The notes under the pieces are model-generated. The model made no database searches and was not told where the DNA came from. It worked only from the letters and a program-made list of their open reading frames with translations. Of a DNA stretch of 64,000 nucleotides, positions 18,505-27,917 are shown one piece after another (position 1 is the stretch's first letter; the number at the start of each line of letters is the position of its first letter). The position numbers and the translations under genes were made by a program. Origin of the DNA: Nostoc calcicola FACHB-3891 (GTDB lineage: Bacteria; Cyanobacteriota; Cyanobacteriia; Cyanobacteriales; Nostocaceae); NCBI RefSeq assembly GCF_014697355.1, contig NZ_JACJRQ010000012.1:62001-126000 (forward strand). The letters are read 5' to 3'.

Positions 18505-19977
18505 TTAGCTGACTGCTACCTTAGCTGGCTGTTTCCAAACTGCATTTGCATACAGTGACGGCTCGAAGTCTGGTGCCACATTATCACTAGTAATCCTGGC
18601 TTCGTGTAATGACCAATCAGCAAAGAATAAGTCGTGACTGATACGTGATACTATTGCTGGCACATCACGCCGGATGCTAGGTACATCGCCAATGGGCAGA
18701 CCGAAGCTGACAAAGCCAGCAGGATTAAACACATGAATATCCTTTAAGTAAGGCGCGCTGCCAGGGACTTTTTCTTGGTATTCATGGGCGTTGCCGAGGG
18801 AAGGGTAAGTACTGAGTTGTTCATTGCGCTGCTCGGCTGGTGGCTCGTAGCGATCGCGCCATAAGGCTATATGATGGGCAAAATCAGCAAGTTCCGGCCG
18901 CTTAGTTGGATCGACAAAATAGCCCGTACCAGCGATCGCAAAATCGAACTCGAAAACATTATCATTCACCTGAGCCACAATGCGATCGCCTTGGTTGTGA
19001 GCCTCTCTCCAAGGCGCAGATAAGTGCAGATGAAAGTTAGAAAACGCAGTTACGCGTTCAATTGCATCTAGTGGTGGTGTAGAGCCAAACTGATTAAACC
19101 GCCAAGCTTGGAACCAGCGAGCCGCATCAGGTAGTTGTGCATAGTTGTAGTAAGCGCCAGGATAACCCCGCACGCGAATCACTGGCACAGATGCGATTTG
19201 CGATCGCCGTGCAAACAGGTGTACTTCTTTGGCACCTGATTCTAGTGCCACTCCTGCCGCATCAAATGCCGAAGCCGCAGCACCCAGTACTGCTACTGTT
19301 TTGCCACGCAACTCACTAAAGTCTATTTCATCGGCGGTATGTGCATATAAATTGTGCGGCAAAGATGCCAGTACAGGTGGTATGTTTGGGCCACCAGTGC
19401 CAGCTACACCATTAGCAAAGATAATCTTACGTGTCGTTTCTATCTGCGGAACACCATCTACTTCGAGGTGTAGACGAAAGAAACCTGTTTCTGGCTCAAT
19501 CCGCACTAACTTCGTCTGATACCTAACTGGAATACCCAAGAAATGCCGATACCAACTGAGATACTCAGCCCATAATACTCGTGGAATCCTGTCAATGGCT
19601 GCGTATGCCTCAACACCGTGCCGCGCCTCGTACCAAGCCTGAAAAGACAGCGCGGGAATGCCCAGTTCTGGCCCTGGCAAATTTTTTGGTGTGCGTAGTT
19701 TTTTCATCCGCGCCCGCGTCAGCCACACGCCAGCATGAGCTTCGTCAAGAGCCTCATCGATGACTGTCACGCTGCCAATGCCGGCACGCCGCAGGGCAAA
19801 TGCGAAGGTGCTGCCACTGCCACTACCGCCTACTATTGTCACATTGTGGTCAATGCCTGAGCGATCGCTCACCCAGTTTTCGGGATCGGGGCCGAGTAGG
19901 CGCAACGCCTCACGTGCAGCAAAATCGAGGTCAGTCGTTGTTGTCATGTCGCTATTTGAGGATGAAATGAGAGTCAT
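18505..19977 (-). CDS. FAD/NAD(P)-dependent oxidoreductase (monooxygenase-like)
   Basis: About 490 residues from ATG 19977, chosen because AGGAAAA lies 9 nt upstream and the earlier frame runs through a dispersed AATTCAGGAATC-type repeat. Two Rossmann motifs are visible: VTIVGGSGSGSTFA near the N-terminus (FAD) and VAVLGAAASAFDAAG mid-protein (NAD(P)), separated by IIFANGVAGTGGP. This is the plan of flavin-containing monooxygenase-like enzymes. It ends the long minus-strand run of organosulfur genes; a role in oxidising an organosulfur substrate is inferred from context only. Confidence 0.8.
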   Translation of the reverse strand: MTLISSSNSDMTTTTDLDFAAREALRLLGPDPENWVSDRSGIDHNVTIVGGSGSGSTFAFALRRAGIGSVTVIDEALDEAHAGVWLTRARMKKLRTPKNLPGPELGIPALSFQAWYEARHGVEAYAAIDRIPRVLWAEYLSWYRHFLGIPVRYQTKLVRIEPETGFFRLHLEVDGVPQIETTRKIIFANGVAGTGGPNIPPVLASLPHNLYAHTADEIDFSELRGKTVAVLGAAASAFDAAGVALESGAKEVHLFARRSQIASVPVIRVRGYPGAYYNYAQLPDAARWFQAWRFNQFGSTPPLDAIERVTAFSNFHLHLSAPWREAHNQGDRIVAQVNDNVFEFDFAIAGTGYFVDPTKRPELADFAHHIALWRDRYEPPAEQRNEQLSTYPSLGNAHEYQEKVPGSAPYLKDIHVFNPAGFVSFGLPIGDVPSIRRDVPAIVSRISHDLFFADWSLHEARITSDNVAPDFEPSLYANAVWKQPAKVAVS

Positions 19978-20117
19978 CAAATGTTTTCCTGATTCTTTAA
20001 CTATTCTGAATTCTGATTCCTGAATTCTTACAAAGAAGCTACCCCGGTAAAGGTGTACTGCACATTGCAAATTAGTTGAAATTTTCTATAAATTTGAGTA
20101 GCTGATAATGCCGAGCT

Positions 20118-20357
20118 TTATTTATTGGCGATCGCCTTTAAAGAAAAACTTTTTAGTTTGCTAAAAATCCCAAACTGTTTTATCTCCTGCTTAATAACAG
20201 GCTCGCGACGCTCGGATTCTTGTGGTGGGAATTCCCAAATATCACAGTTCTCATGTTCTTGCTCATCTAATAATTGGAGATGATGTGGTAATTGAGACTG
20301 TTGCCCAAATAACCAAGGTACTCCATTTAATAATTCTCTTTCTATTCCAGGAAACAT
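20118..20357 (-). CDS. Small hypothetical protein
   Basis: 79 residues, mixed charge, no signal peptide or membrane segment, not recognised. It is placed 61 bp downstream of a binding-protein gene and upstream of the flavoprotein gene on the same strand, so it could be part of the same transcript. It could also be the remnant of a longer gene. Confidence 0.4.
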   Translation of the reverse strand: MFPGIERELLNGVPWLFGQQSQLPHHLQLLDEQEHENCDIWEFPPQESERREPVIKQEIKQFGIFSKLKSFSLKAIANK

Positions 20358-20418
20358 ATTTTTACCCTGATGAAAAATAAGGTGATTTTGGCATTTAGCT
20401 TTTTACTTCTTGCTACAA

Positions 20419-21480
20419 TTATTGGCATTTGGCGATATCTTCGTTAAAACTGCTGTCCCAAAGTTGTTTAACATCAACTTTTGTGGAAATTACACCCGCT
20501 TGAAAAAAGGTATCAGCAACCTTTTGCTGAGAAGCAATAGCTTCCTCAGAAACAGGAAGTAATTCTTGACGACGCTGTTGTAGTCCTTCCTTGGCATCCT
20601 GATAAACGATGCCTTCATCAACATCGATAGTAGTTGCATAATTCTTCGACCATTGCTTGAGATTAGATTCCCGCCAAGTTTGGGATTTCTGCAAACGACA
20701 GAGAAAATCAGCGATCGCAACTTTCTTTTGGGGATCGGCGATCGCATTCGGTGAAGCAATAATTACGAAGTTACCGCTCAAAATATCTTTTGCAGATTCC
20801 AGCACCCGCGCCCCTTCTTTTTTGGCTTGGGGAATGGAGTAACCGTAGGTAGCCCAACCATCAAGCTGTCCTTTACGAAAAGCAGCTAGTCCATCGGGTA
20901 TCGATAAAGGAGTTGCATTGATATCCTTCATCGTTAGCCCGACTTTTTCCAACATCTTAATCAGGAAGTAGTGGGCAGTTGTAGCTTTAACGTAACCCAC
21001 TTTCTTACCTTTAAGGTCAGCGATCGTTTTGGCAGTCGAGTTTTTGGGTACGAGTACAACTTGACCAACCGTAGGCCCTTTGAGAGTGGCAATAATTTTT
21101 ACAGATGCTTTCGATTCAATCGCAAAAATCGGCGGAATTTCACTAGCTGAAGCCAGGTCAATTGCACCTGCATTGATTGACTGTACCATCAAATTACCCC
21201 CAGTAAACTCAGTAAATTGAGTTTGATAAGGGAAATTATCTAGTTTAGCTAACTTTAAATTTAAGTCCCAGCCACCTTTAAATTTAGCAACATGCAGTTG
21301 AGTTGTATTCGATAGTGCGACTTGGGATGCACTAGGATTAGTAGCGATCGTTGCCGGACTGGTAGACTTAACCTCTGAACAAGCTGTTGTTGCTATTAAC
21401 AAGCAACCCAAAGAGAAGAAAAAATTCTGCCGCAGCCAATTGGTAAACACGTTAATTTTTGGGTATAAAAAGACAATCAA
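20419..21480 (-). CDS. Sulfonate/nitrate/taurine-type ABC binding lipoprotein
   Basis: A 353-residue periplasmic binding protein of the SsuA/TauA/NrtA superfamily. The signal ends in a lipobox (IATTAC), so Cys34 would be lipidated. The mature part has EFTGGNLMVQSINAGAIDLA, IADLKGKKVGYVKATTAHYFL and GQLDGWATYGYSIPQA, all family features. It lies 16 bp downstream of the class II aldolase-like gene, so they are co-transcribed. Aliphatic sulfonates are the likely ligand given the neighbours. No cognate ATPase or permease is in the window. Confidence 0.88.
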   Translation of the reverse strand: MIVFLYPKINVFTNWLRQNFFFSLGCLLIATTACSEVKSTSPATIATNPSASQVALSNTTQLHVAKFKGGWDLNLKLAKLDNFPYQTQFTEFTGGNLMVQSINAGAIDLASASEIPPIFAIESKASVKIIATLKGPTVGQVVLVPKNSTAKTIADLKGKKVGYVKATTAHYFLIKMLEKVGLTMKDINATPLSIPDGLAAFRKGQLDGWATYGYSIPQAKKEGARVLESAKDILSGNFVIIASPNAIADPQKKVAIADFLCRLQKSQTWRESNLKQWSKNYATTIDVDEGIVYQDAKEGLQQRRQELLPVSEEAIASQQKVADTFFQAGVISTKVDVKQLWDSSFNEDIAKCQ

Positions 21481-21496
21481 GAAAAATAACCACCAA

Positions 21497-22258
21497 CTAC
21501 TCTAGTAAGCCTGGTTCTTCGCCTACAATTCGGTCGTAAAGTGGCTGAAAGCTAAACCAACCGCCGGAATGGGTTCCTACTTGGTTATGAGTAAAAGTTG
21601 CTGTTTCGTGGTTAATGGGAAGTGGTTTGCCAGCTGCTTCTGCAAGCAGTTGGGCTTGAGCCGATCGCTCAAAAGAAATGTACCAAAAAGCAGCTTCGTC
21701 TACTGTCTGTCCCACCGTCAAAAAGCCATGATTCCGCAAAATCACAGCTTTCTTGTCTCCCAAAGATTCAGCAATTCTTTTACCCTCTGAAGTATCTAAA
21801 ACTACTCCTTGATAGTCATCAAATAGAGCGTGGTCTTGATAGAAAGCACAAGCATCTTGAGTTAGGGGATCGAGCAGGCGACCAAGACTTGACCAAGATT
21901 TACCATGCAGAGAATGAGCATGAGCAGCTGCAACTATATCGGGCCGCGCCTCATGAACCTGGGAATGAATCGCAAAAGCGGCGCGATTGACAGGAGCATT
22001 ACCTTTGACAACTTCCCCTTCTCTATCGACCAAAATCAAGTCAGAAACTCGGATGTGACCAAAGTACTTGCCAAGGGGATTTACCCAAAAATGGTCGGTA
22101 AACTCAGGATCTCTGGCGGTGATGTGGCCTGCTGTCCCCTCACTAAAGCCAAAACGAGCAAACAGCCGAAATGCAGCCGCAAGGCGTTGTTTGCGGTAAA
22201 GTCGTTCTTCTTCAACTCGTTCAAAGACTGGCGGTTGTGGTCTAGTGAAATTTGTCAT
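21497..22258 (-). CDS. Class II aldolase/adducin-like protein
   Basis: 253 residues of the AraD/FucA fold. The zinc-site histidines AHAHS (near residue 113-115) and the later LRNHGFLTVG are present, with GTAGHITARDP at the substrate pocket. Members split sugar phosphates by retro-aldol cleavage or have related lyase and decarboxylase roles. Here it sits between two sulfonate-type binding-protein genes, so it may process the carbon part of a sulfonate; that is inference. Confidence 0.85.
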   Translation of the reverse strand: MTNFTRPQPPVFERVEEERLYRKQRLAAAFRLFARFGFSEGTAGHITARDPEFTDHFWVNPLGKYFGHIRVSDLILVDREGEVVKGNAPVNRAAFAIHSQVHEARPDIVAAAHAHSLHGKSWSSLGRLLDPLTQDACAFYQDHALFDDYQGVVLDTSEGKRIAESLGDKKAVILRNHGFLTVGQTVDEAAFWYISFERSAQAQLLAEAAGKPLPINHETATFTHNQVGTHSGGWFSFQPLYDRIVGEEPGLLE

Positions 22259-22399
22259 GATTTTCTTTTTCTTGTTTCATAAGTACATTGGAATATCCAG
22301 AGCGTAAAGACCGCAGACTCTTTTGTTTGGGATGATAATGATGTCGCCAAATGCTAGCAGTATCATTACTTACAATAGGCATCAAATACTGTATCTTTC

Positions 22400-23473
22400 C
22401 TACCTAGCGGCCGCAGTTTCTAACGGACACACTGCGGTTCTAATATCTACTCGTTGCGGAATAATTTTTTGCTCTAATAACCAGTCAGCTGTTTTCTGAA
22501 GTTTGGCGACATCTTCAGCATTCGGAAATACGTAAGACTCCGATCCTCGATTTTTAGTCACCTGCTTGGCTACAGCATCTGATAGTTTTAACTCTTTAAC
22601 TAAAAAATCTGATGCAGCTTTAGTATTTTGATTGAGCCAGTCACCATCTTGGCTCAAAGCAGTCAGAGCAGCTTTCACTGCAATGGGATTTTCTTTAGCT
22701 GCATCACTACGAACAATCATAATGCCGTAGGTAGGCGCAGGATGTGTAGTAGTAATTCTTCGCGCTTTATGTTCTAATTCGGCAATAGAAATATAAGGCT
22801 CCCAAACAGCCCAAGCATCAACAGAACCTTGATATAGAGCAGGTGCAGCATCATTCGGTGATAAGTAAACTCGCTGGACTTTATATGAAGGAATATTTTC
22901 TTTTTCCAAAACCTTTAATAATAGATATTCGCCTGCACCACCTTGATTGACTGCGACTTTTTTACCTATTAAATCAGCAGGTTTACGAATGGGAGAATCG
23001 CCACGAACTAAGATGGCATTACTCAAAGAATCTGGACGAGGACGCTGTACATAGCCAATACAAAGAGGTTGTCCAGCAGCAATACCAGAGATGGAAGGAA
23101 TATCACCACACCCGCCAATATCTGCTCGATTACCATTGAGAGAATTTAACAGTGTGGCGCAACGGTCAAATGGCCCAGTCCATTCAACTTTAATATTTTG
23201 CGTTGCTAACTGACGCTCTAACTCACCTCGTTGACGCGCCAAGGGAATAATCCCGCCTTTTTGGTAGCCTAAGCGAATCACATTATTTTTTTCTGTTATT
23301 TTGGTAGTAACAGTATTTGAGGTTGTATCTGATTTAGCTGAGACATTGGTGGCTGTTTGTTGGCTGCAACCAGAAGCGATCGATCCAATCAAAAAAGCTG
23401 CGATCGCTAATATCTTACCAGCAGGATATTTCAGTTTATCCGAAAAGCGGTGTTTAGTGAAATTATTCACCAC
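22400..23473 (-). CDS. Sulfonate-type ABC binding lipoprotein
   Basis: 357 residues. N-terminal signal with lipobox (IASGC). Typical SsuA/TauA features: IRLGYQKGGIIPLARQRG, GPFDRCATLLNSLNG, NRADIGGCGD, VNQGGAGEYLLLKVLE and GSVDAWAVWEPYISIAE. It is only distantly similar to the other two binding proteins of the island, suggesting different ligands. It heads the sub-cluster binding protein - aldolase - binding protein. The 300 bp upstream hold its promoter and, beyond that, decayed met genes. Confidence 0.88.
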   Translation of the reverse strand: MVNNFTKHRFSDKLKYPAGKILAIAAFLIGSIASGCSQQTATNVSAKSDTTSNTVTTKITEKNNVIRLGYQKGGIIPLARQRGELERQLATQNIKVEWTGPFDRCATLLNSLNGNRADIGGCGDIPSISGIAAGQPLCIGYVQRPRPDSLSNAILVRGDSPIRKPADLIGKKVAVNQGGAGEYLLLKVLEKENIPSYKVQRVYLSPNDAAPALYQGSVDAWAVWEPYISIAELEHKARRITTTHPAPTYGIMIVRSDAAKENPIAVKAALTALSQDGDWLNQNTKAASDFLVKELKLSDAVAKQVTKNRGSESYVFPNAEDVAKLQKTADWLLEQKIIPQRVDIRTAVCPLETAAAR

Positions 23474-23707
23474 AATTGACTCCTTGATATCAATTTTTAG
23501 GAGTTGAAGCAGCCATATTGATAATGATAGCGGGTTAAATACGGTAAATCGGTCGACTTATAGTATTTAATAAAATTAGCATACCATCTTTTGATGGACT
23601 GCCCAAATCAAATCAATATTTCTTTATCTCTGAAGCAGAGAATAAAACTCTTGTAAATGCAATTATTTACATACTTTTTTTTGCATCTATGCGCGAGACA
23701 TTTTTTT

Positions 23708-23803
23708 TTAAACAGGTACAAACCTTCCCTGATATTCTTTATTGATAAAGTCTTTGACACTGGGATGAACGAGTAGCTTGTTTAACTTTTGAATCTTTGG
23801 TTC
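23708..23803 (-). pseudogene. metQ C-terminal remnant
   Basis: Reading the minus strand from about 23803 gives EPKIQKLNKLLVHPSVKDF, then INKEYQGRFVPV and a stop. This matches the conserved C-terminus of MetQ/NlpA methionine-binding lipoproteins (xPKIxxLxxxLxxxxVxxFIxxxYxGxVVP). It is joined out of frame to the metI remnant at about 23803, implying a deletion that removed the rest of metI and most of metQ. Confidence 0.75.
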
Positions 23804-24099
23804 ATTACTTTGAGAACGATTTGCCAATAATTGCATCCCATTGCTTGAGCGGCTTCGATGAGTCCTTTATCGACTTCTAAAATGCTGGTTTCAGTGATGC
23901 GACCAAAAAATGGAATTGCGGCGATAGTTAGGGGAACTAAGGCGACGGTGCTACCGATGGAAGTACCGACAATTAAGCGGGTGAGTGGTGTTAAAACAAC
24001 CAGCAGAATAATAAAAGGAAATGAGCGTCCAGTATTAACGATCGCACCCAATACTTTATGCAGTTGCGGAAAATCTAGCAAGTAACCAGGGCTAGTCAT
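23782..24099 (-). pseudogene. metI middle fragment (methionine ABC permease)
   Basis: Residues NTGRSFPFIILLVVLTPLTR, LIVGTSIGSTVALVPLTIAA and the EAA-loop segment KGLIEAAQAMGCNYWQI are those of MetI. The C-terminal ~50 residues are missing, replaced by a short out-of-frame tail. Its ATG at 24099 is an internal methionine, not a true start; the N-terminal part lies across a 151-bp insertion at 24262-24380. Confidence 0.85.
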
Positions 24100-24266
24100 T
24101 ACTAGTACTCTGCCAACCCAAAAATGCGCTTGTGAGGGCTGGGGAAAGGGGAAGGTGGGGCCCCCTCTGGGGATAAGGGGCGGGGGTAAAGGGTAAGGGA
24201 TTTAAAACCTTTCCCCTTTCCCCTTTCCCCTTTACCCCGCTAAGTTCACTTGGCGAACTACTAGTA
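24100..24266. mobile_element. 151-bp insertion splitting metI, 8-bp direct repeats
   Basis: Bases 24108-24258 are flanked by TACTAGTA (24100-24107 and 24259-24266). Removing the insert with one flank (159 bp) restores a continuous metI frame: ...VLGLLLV|MTSPGYLLDF... The interior is a GGGGAAAGGGG/CCCCTTTCCCC inverted low-complexity arm with weakly related ends (TGCCAA and its counterpart TTGGCG). It introduces stops in the metI frame. Confidence 0.75.
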
Positions 24267-24380
24267 ACAAGCCCAAAACTATAGCGACCAATGCCGATAT
24301 ACTCACCATATAAAAAGTTTTGCCAGTGGCTTGCAGTAAACTTTGGAGTAATTCTTGTCCTTGTATCTTTTGAAAAGGGT
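24259..24380 (-). pseudogene. metI N-terminal fragment
   Basis: The minus strand reads LHPFQKIQGQELLQSLLQ, then ATGKTFYMVSISALVAIVLG and LLLV up to the insertion. This corresponds to the first membrane helix region of MetI (QATxETxYMVxxSxLxAxxxGLPLG). After the insertion boundary the frame stops within about ten codons. No metN remnant was found between here and the LLM gene. Confidence 0.75.
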
Positions 24381-24395
24381 GTAAGGGTTTTGGGG

Positions 24396-25622
24396 TTAAA
24401 GTCTTAGACCAGCTTGTTTTAATAGTGGTAGAACGCGCTTACCGAATAAATCTAGATCTGGCTCGAAATCGTAGAAGGCTATCTGAAAGCCATCGACACC
24501 AGCTTTATTTAGTTGCAAAAGTTGTTCGGTGATTTGTTCGGGTGAACCAATTAGCTGCACGTTACCGCCGATCGCACTGCCAACGCCATGACGCAGATTT
24601 CCCTTCTGATGCCCCTTCCAGGCGTGTGCATCGCTACTAATGCGAGAACGTCCAGCAATTGACTCATAATCGGCATGGTCAATAATTGCCTGGGCGTATT
24701 CTTGTGCCTCTTTTTCAGTTTCCTGTACAACGATTAGCGGATTCAAGAGAGTGCGGACTTGTCTACCATTAGCGATCGCAGATTGTTTAACACGCTCAGT
24801 ATGAGCAGGTAACGATGACAAGGCACTTTCTATATCTCCACCTGCCGGACTGGTGATGAACACAATATCAGAATGGCGACCTGCAAACGTAATCCCAGCA
24901 TCCGAACCAGTGGCGTTAACTAAAATAGGACGACCATAAAGCGGTCGTGGGCTAATGTAGGCATCTTTGAACTGCCAAGAACTGTTTTGACTCTTGTAAG
25001 AGAAATTTTCTGTTTCCGACCAGAGTCTTTTCAAAACCGTCACAAATTCATCAGCCAGTTCGTAGCGGCGATCGTGTTCGATTTGACTCCAGCCGAACAG
25101 TTCATGCTCATAAGCCCGGTGTCCGGTGACAACGTTAATTCCCCAGCGACCTTTAGAAATGTGGTCAAGTGTCGCACCAAATTTAGCCAGATGGATGGGA
25201 TGCCAAGGCCCATAAAGAACGTGAATTGTTGAGATTAAGAGAATCCGTGAGGTAATCCCAGCCAAAGAAGCAGTTGCAATGAACGCATCTAAACCTGCTT
25301 CTGTGCGAGTCGGCCCTTGTCCACCTTTAGGTTGCCATGTGGAATAACCAAAAACTAAGTCAAAACCAAGTTCCTCAGCTTTCTGGGTCAACTTGGCATT
25401 GTAGTCAAACGACCAATCGGTAGTGCGCGGCAAATGTGATGAACTCCAGCCACCATGATGAATTGGTAAGAACAATCCTAGCAGTACAGGTTGCTTCAAA
25501 GCTTCGGATAACGGGCTTTCAGAATAGTCTGTCGGAGATGCGTAGACGCGTTCGCTAAGGGGCTTGTCGCCAGACATCGCCTCTATATCCTCTCTTAAAG
25601 AAGTACTATCAATCACATTCAT
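24396..25622 (-). CDS. LLM-class flavin monooxygenase (SfnG/DszA-like)
   Basis: 408 residues of the bacterial luciferase-like TIM-barrel family. Visible features: GLFLPIHHGGW at the first strand, FGYSTWQPKGG, WGINVVTGHRAYEHELFG (flavin/phosphate loop), RPILVNATGSDAG and the long insertion rich in SAIGGNVQLIG. Members such as SfnG, SsuD and DszA use FMNH2 and oxygen to cleave C-S bonds of sulfones and sulfonates. Gene order (next to the SfnB/DszC-type gene) supports such a role. The flavin reductase is not encoded nearby. Confidence 0.9.
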   Translation of the reverse strand: MNVIDSTSLREDIEAMSGDKPLSERVYASPTDYSESPLSEALKQPVLLGLFLPIHHGGWSSSHLPRTTDWSFDYNAKLTQKAEELGFDLVFGYSTWQPKGGQGPTRTEAGLDAFIATASLAGITSRILLISTIHVLYGPWHPIHLAKFGATLDHISKGRWGINVVTGHRAYEHELFGWSQIEHDRRYELADEFVTVLKRLWSETENFSYKSQNSSWQFKDAYISPRPLYGRPILVNATGSDAGITFAGRHSDIVFITSPAGGDIESALSSLPAHTERVKQSAIANGRQVRTLLNPLIVVQETEKEAQEYAQAIIDHADYESIAGRSRISSDAHAWKGHQKGNLRHGVGSAIGGNVQLIGSPEQITEQLLQLNKAGVDGFQIAFYDFEPDLDLFGKRVLPLLKQAGLRL

Positions 25623-25747
25623 AGTTCACAAATAAAGGTGAAATCCTTGTGAATAAAGGGTGTGGGGTTTAGGGAGGAGAGTAAATTTGTAAGTGCTACT
25701 ATTTGATGTCTAATTCTTTTCTTGTCACCCCTACACCCTGAAACCCC

Positions 25748-26986
25748 TTAAAAGAACCCTCTCTGCGGCAATGGCGTACCGTTAATTTCGTAGTCCCCAA
25801 TTGCACGCGCCTTAAAGTGATTGGGGTTGTGTGAGGACAAAGTACGAGCATTGCGCCAGTGGCGATCGTAGTTTGAGCTTTTCTTCGTTGTCGAAGCCCC
25901 ACCAACTTCAAACAGCAAGGTAGCCGAATGTAATGCCAAGTCATCGACAATCAATTTGGCTTTGGCTGCACTCAGAGAAGTTTCTAACGCCGCAGCTGTC
26001 TGTGCCTCTTCACCTTGAGCTTTGGCAGCAGGAAGGCGATCGAGTCCATCAGCTGCCGCCAAAACAATCGCCTCAGCAGCAAAAGCATTGGCAGCAATCT
26101 GCCCAACAGTCTGCTGCAAAATTGGATCTTCTGTTGCTTGCTCGGTTACGGCATGATAGAAAGTCCGAGGTCGAGTACGGACGAGGTTTGTGGCATCGCG
26201 CAGAACGCTGCGAATAATGCCAGCGTTGATTGCTGTGAGGAATAATTGCGGAATGATGTTGTATGGCAGGTTGTCTTTGTCTGTGTCTGTTTCAAAAATT
26301 ACTTCATCTGCCTCTACTCGGACGTTAGTAAAGTTAGTCGTTCCTGTGCCTGTAAGTCTTTGCCCGAAGCCGTCCCAGTCATCCACAAGGTCAATACCCT
26401 CACGGTTAGTAGGAATTAGTATGAACGCTGTAGTGCCATCTGGTACTAGTACACGCACAAAAATCAAGTCTGCATAAAGGCTGCCAGTGCTGTAATACTT
26501 CGTCCCATTCAGACGATAGCCGTCGCCATCGGGAGTTAATTTTGTATTCACGACTTGCCCGCCGCCAGCCCGTTTAACTTCTAGTTCGGTGGAAGCGAGT
26601 CCAATAATTGCACCATCGGCAACGGCTTTAAGCCACCGGCGATTCCTTGGAGTGCGCTCAGAACGTAAAATTCGCTCTGTGACAGAGAAATGATTCCGCA
26701 CAATGTGAGCGACATTCGGATCGGCATCTCCTAGTTTAATCACGACCTCGAATAGTTCCCGTGCAGTGCTACCACCACCACCTTCGGCTAGGGGGATTCG
26801 CAATGCACCTAACCGAGAACGCCGGATTAATTCAATCACATCAAAAGGCAGGATGCGATCGCGATCGCGTTCACTTGCTCCCAGTGCAATAAAATCAAAA
26901 AGCTGCTGGAGTTCCGGCGAATTTGCTCTTACAGGAGCCAAAAACTCAATTGTCGTATCTACAAGTTTCTCTGGACTCTTAATCAT
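25748..26986 (-). CDS. Acyl-CoA-dehydrogenase-like monooxygenase (SfnB/DszC type)
   Basis: 412 residues with the acyl-CoA dehydrogenase fold: helical N-terminus, beta middle (GLASTELEVKRAGGG, GTKYYSTGSLYADLIFV) and helical C-terminus (FEVGGASTTKKSSNYDRHWRNARTLSSHNP). The C-terminal R-H-W-R-N-A-R-T-x-S-x-H pattern is that of flavin-dependent group D monooxygenases such as DszC and SfnB rather than true dehydrogenases. It lies 125 bp upstream of the LLM gene, same strand. Likely role: oxygenation in sulfur acquisition from an organosulfur compound. Confidence 0.88.
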   Translation of the reverse strand: MIKSPEKLVDTTIEFLAPVRANSPELQQLFDFIALGASERDRDRILPFDVIELIRRSRLGALRIPLAEGGGGSTARELFEVVIKLGDADPNVAHIVRNHFSVTERILRSERTPRNRRWLKAVADGAIIGLASTELEVKRAGGGQVVNTKLTPDGDGYRLNGTKYYSTGSLYADLIFVRVLVPDGTTAFILIPTNREGIDLVDDWDGFGQRLTGTGTTNFTNVRVEADEVIFETDTDKDNLPYNIIPQLFLTAINAGIIRSVLRDATNLVRTRPRTFYHAVTEQATEDPILQQTVGQIAANAFAAEAIVLAAADGLDRLPAAKAQGEEAQTAAALETSLSAAKAKLIVDDLALHSATLLFEVGGASTTKKSSNYDRHWRNARTLSSHNPNHFKARAIGDYEINGTPLPQRGFF

Positions 26987-27067
26987 TAGTTTTTATCTCC
27001 GAATATCCTGTGAAAAATCTATGTTGGTGAACTGTTTAATCAAATCTGCAAACTGAGTTAGATAAGA

Positions 27068-27886
27068 TTACAATAGGTGGGCTACGTATAAAGTAGTTAA
27101 GTAGCCTTTAGTAATTTGACCATTGAACTTGGTATTAATTAATTGGGCGATCGCATCAAAAAAACGCGCCCTTTTAAGACTATCTAAATTTATATGACCG
27201 GAGTAAGTATTTAAAAGGTTGAGATAACTTGCACTGTCGTATGTTGCATCCCATCGATAAGAGCGATAGACTACTTCACCAAACAAACCTATTTGCTGAA
27301 TCTCACCTATTTTACTAGCAACTTCATGCTCGCGAGGAAGAGGCTTGTCATCCTTAACTAATTCAGGAACCAAGCGGCGATATAGCTCCTGTACCTCCTC
27401 AAAGAAGCTATTACTAGCATCACTATGTACGTGTTCATTCCAAAATAGCGCGATCGCTCCTTGGGATGTGAGGGCTTGAGCCGTTTTTTTGTAAGCAATA
27501 CTTGGGTCAAGCCAATGGAAAGCAGTCGCACAAATCACTAAATCAAAGGCATTTTCTTCTATTATCCAATCCTCAAAAGCGATGTTACGCACTTGTACTT
27601 GCGGATAAGTAGCCAGATTTTTTTGGGCAACTGTAGCAAGATTCTCACCCAACTCAATGCAGAGTATACGATAACCCCGGCGGGCAAAGGGCACAGTTGC
27701 CTGACCAGTACCACAACCAATCTCTAATATCCTTCCGAAGGAAGTGATTTTTGAGAGAGACACCACATCGTCAAAAAGCGCTTCTGGATATCCTGGTCGA
27801 ACTTGGTCATACAACAGTGCTACTTGATTAAAAGTGGTTTTTAACTGACTTCTTTCATCTGTCATTGAAGCATAATCTATTGTCAA
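27068..27886 (-). CDS. Class I SAM-dependent methyltransferase
   Basis: 272 residues. Motif I is ILEIGCGTGQATVPFA, then CIELGENLATVA and DLVICATAFHWLDP, a typical Methyltransf_11/25 layout. The N-terminus FNQVALLYDQVRPGYPEALF resembles the truncated remnant at 18244. It lies 31 bp downstream of a binding-protein gene in the same operon. The acceptor is unknown; S-methylation of a sulfur compound is possible but not shown by sequence. Confidence 0.85.
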   Translation of the reverse strand: MTIDYASMTDERSQLKTTFNQVALLYDQVRPGYPEALFDDVVSLSKITSFGRILEIGCGTGQATVPFARRGYRILCIELGENLATVAQKNLATYPQVQVRNIAFEDWIIEENAFDLVICATAFHWLDPSIAYKKTAQALTSQGAIALFWNEHVHSDASNSFFEEVQELYRRLVPELVKDDKPLPREHEVASKIGEIQQIGLFGEVVYRSYRWDATYDSASYLNLLNTYSGHINLDSLKRARFFDAIAQLINTKFNGQITKGYLTTLYVAHLL

Positions 27887-27917
27887 TTTTTTTAGGCTTG
27901 ATGTTCACTGCAAATGC

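Noticed and set aside
23782..24099. Intact small membrane protein gene
   Set aside because: It is the middle of MetI, with the N-terminal part found across an insertion and the C-terminus missing.
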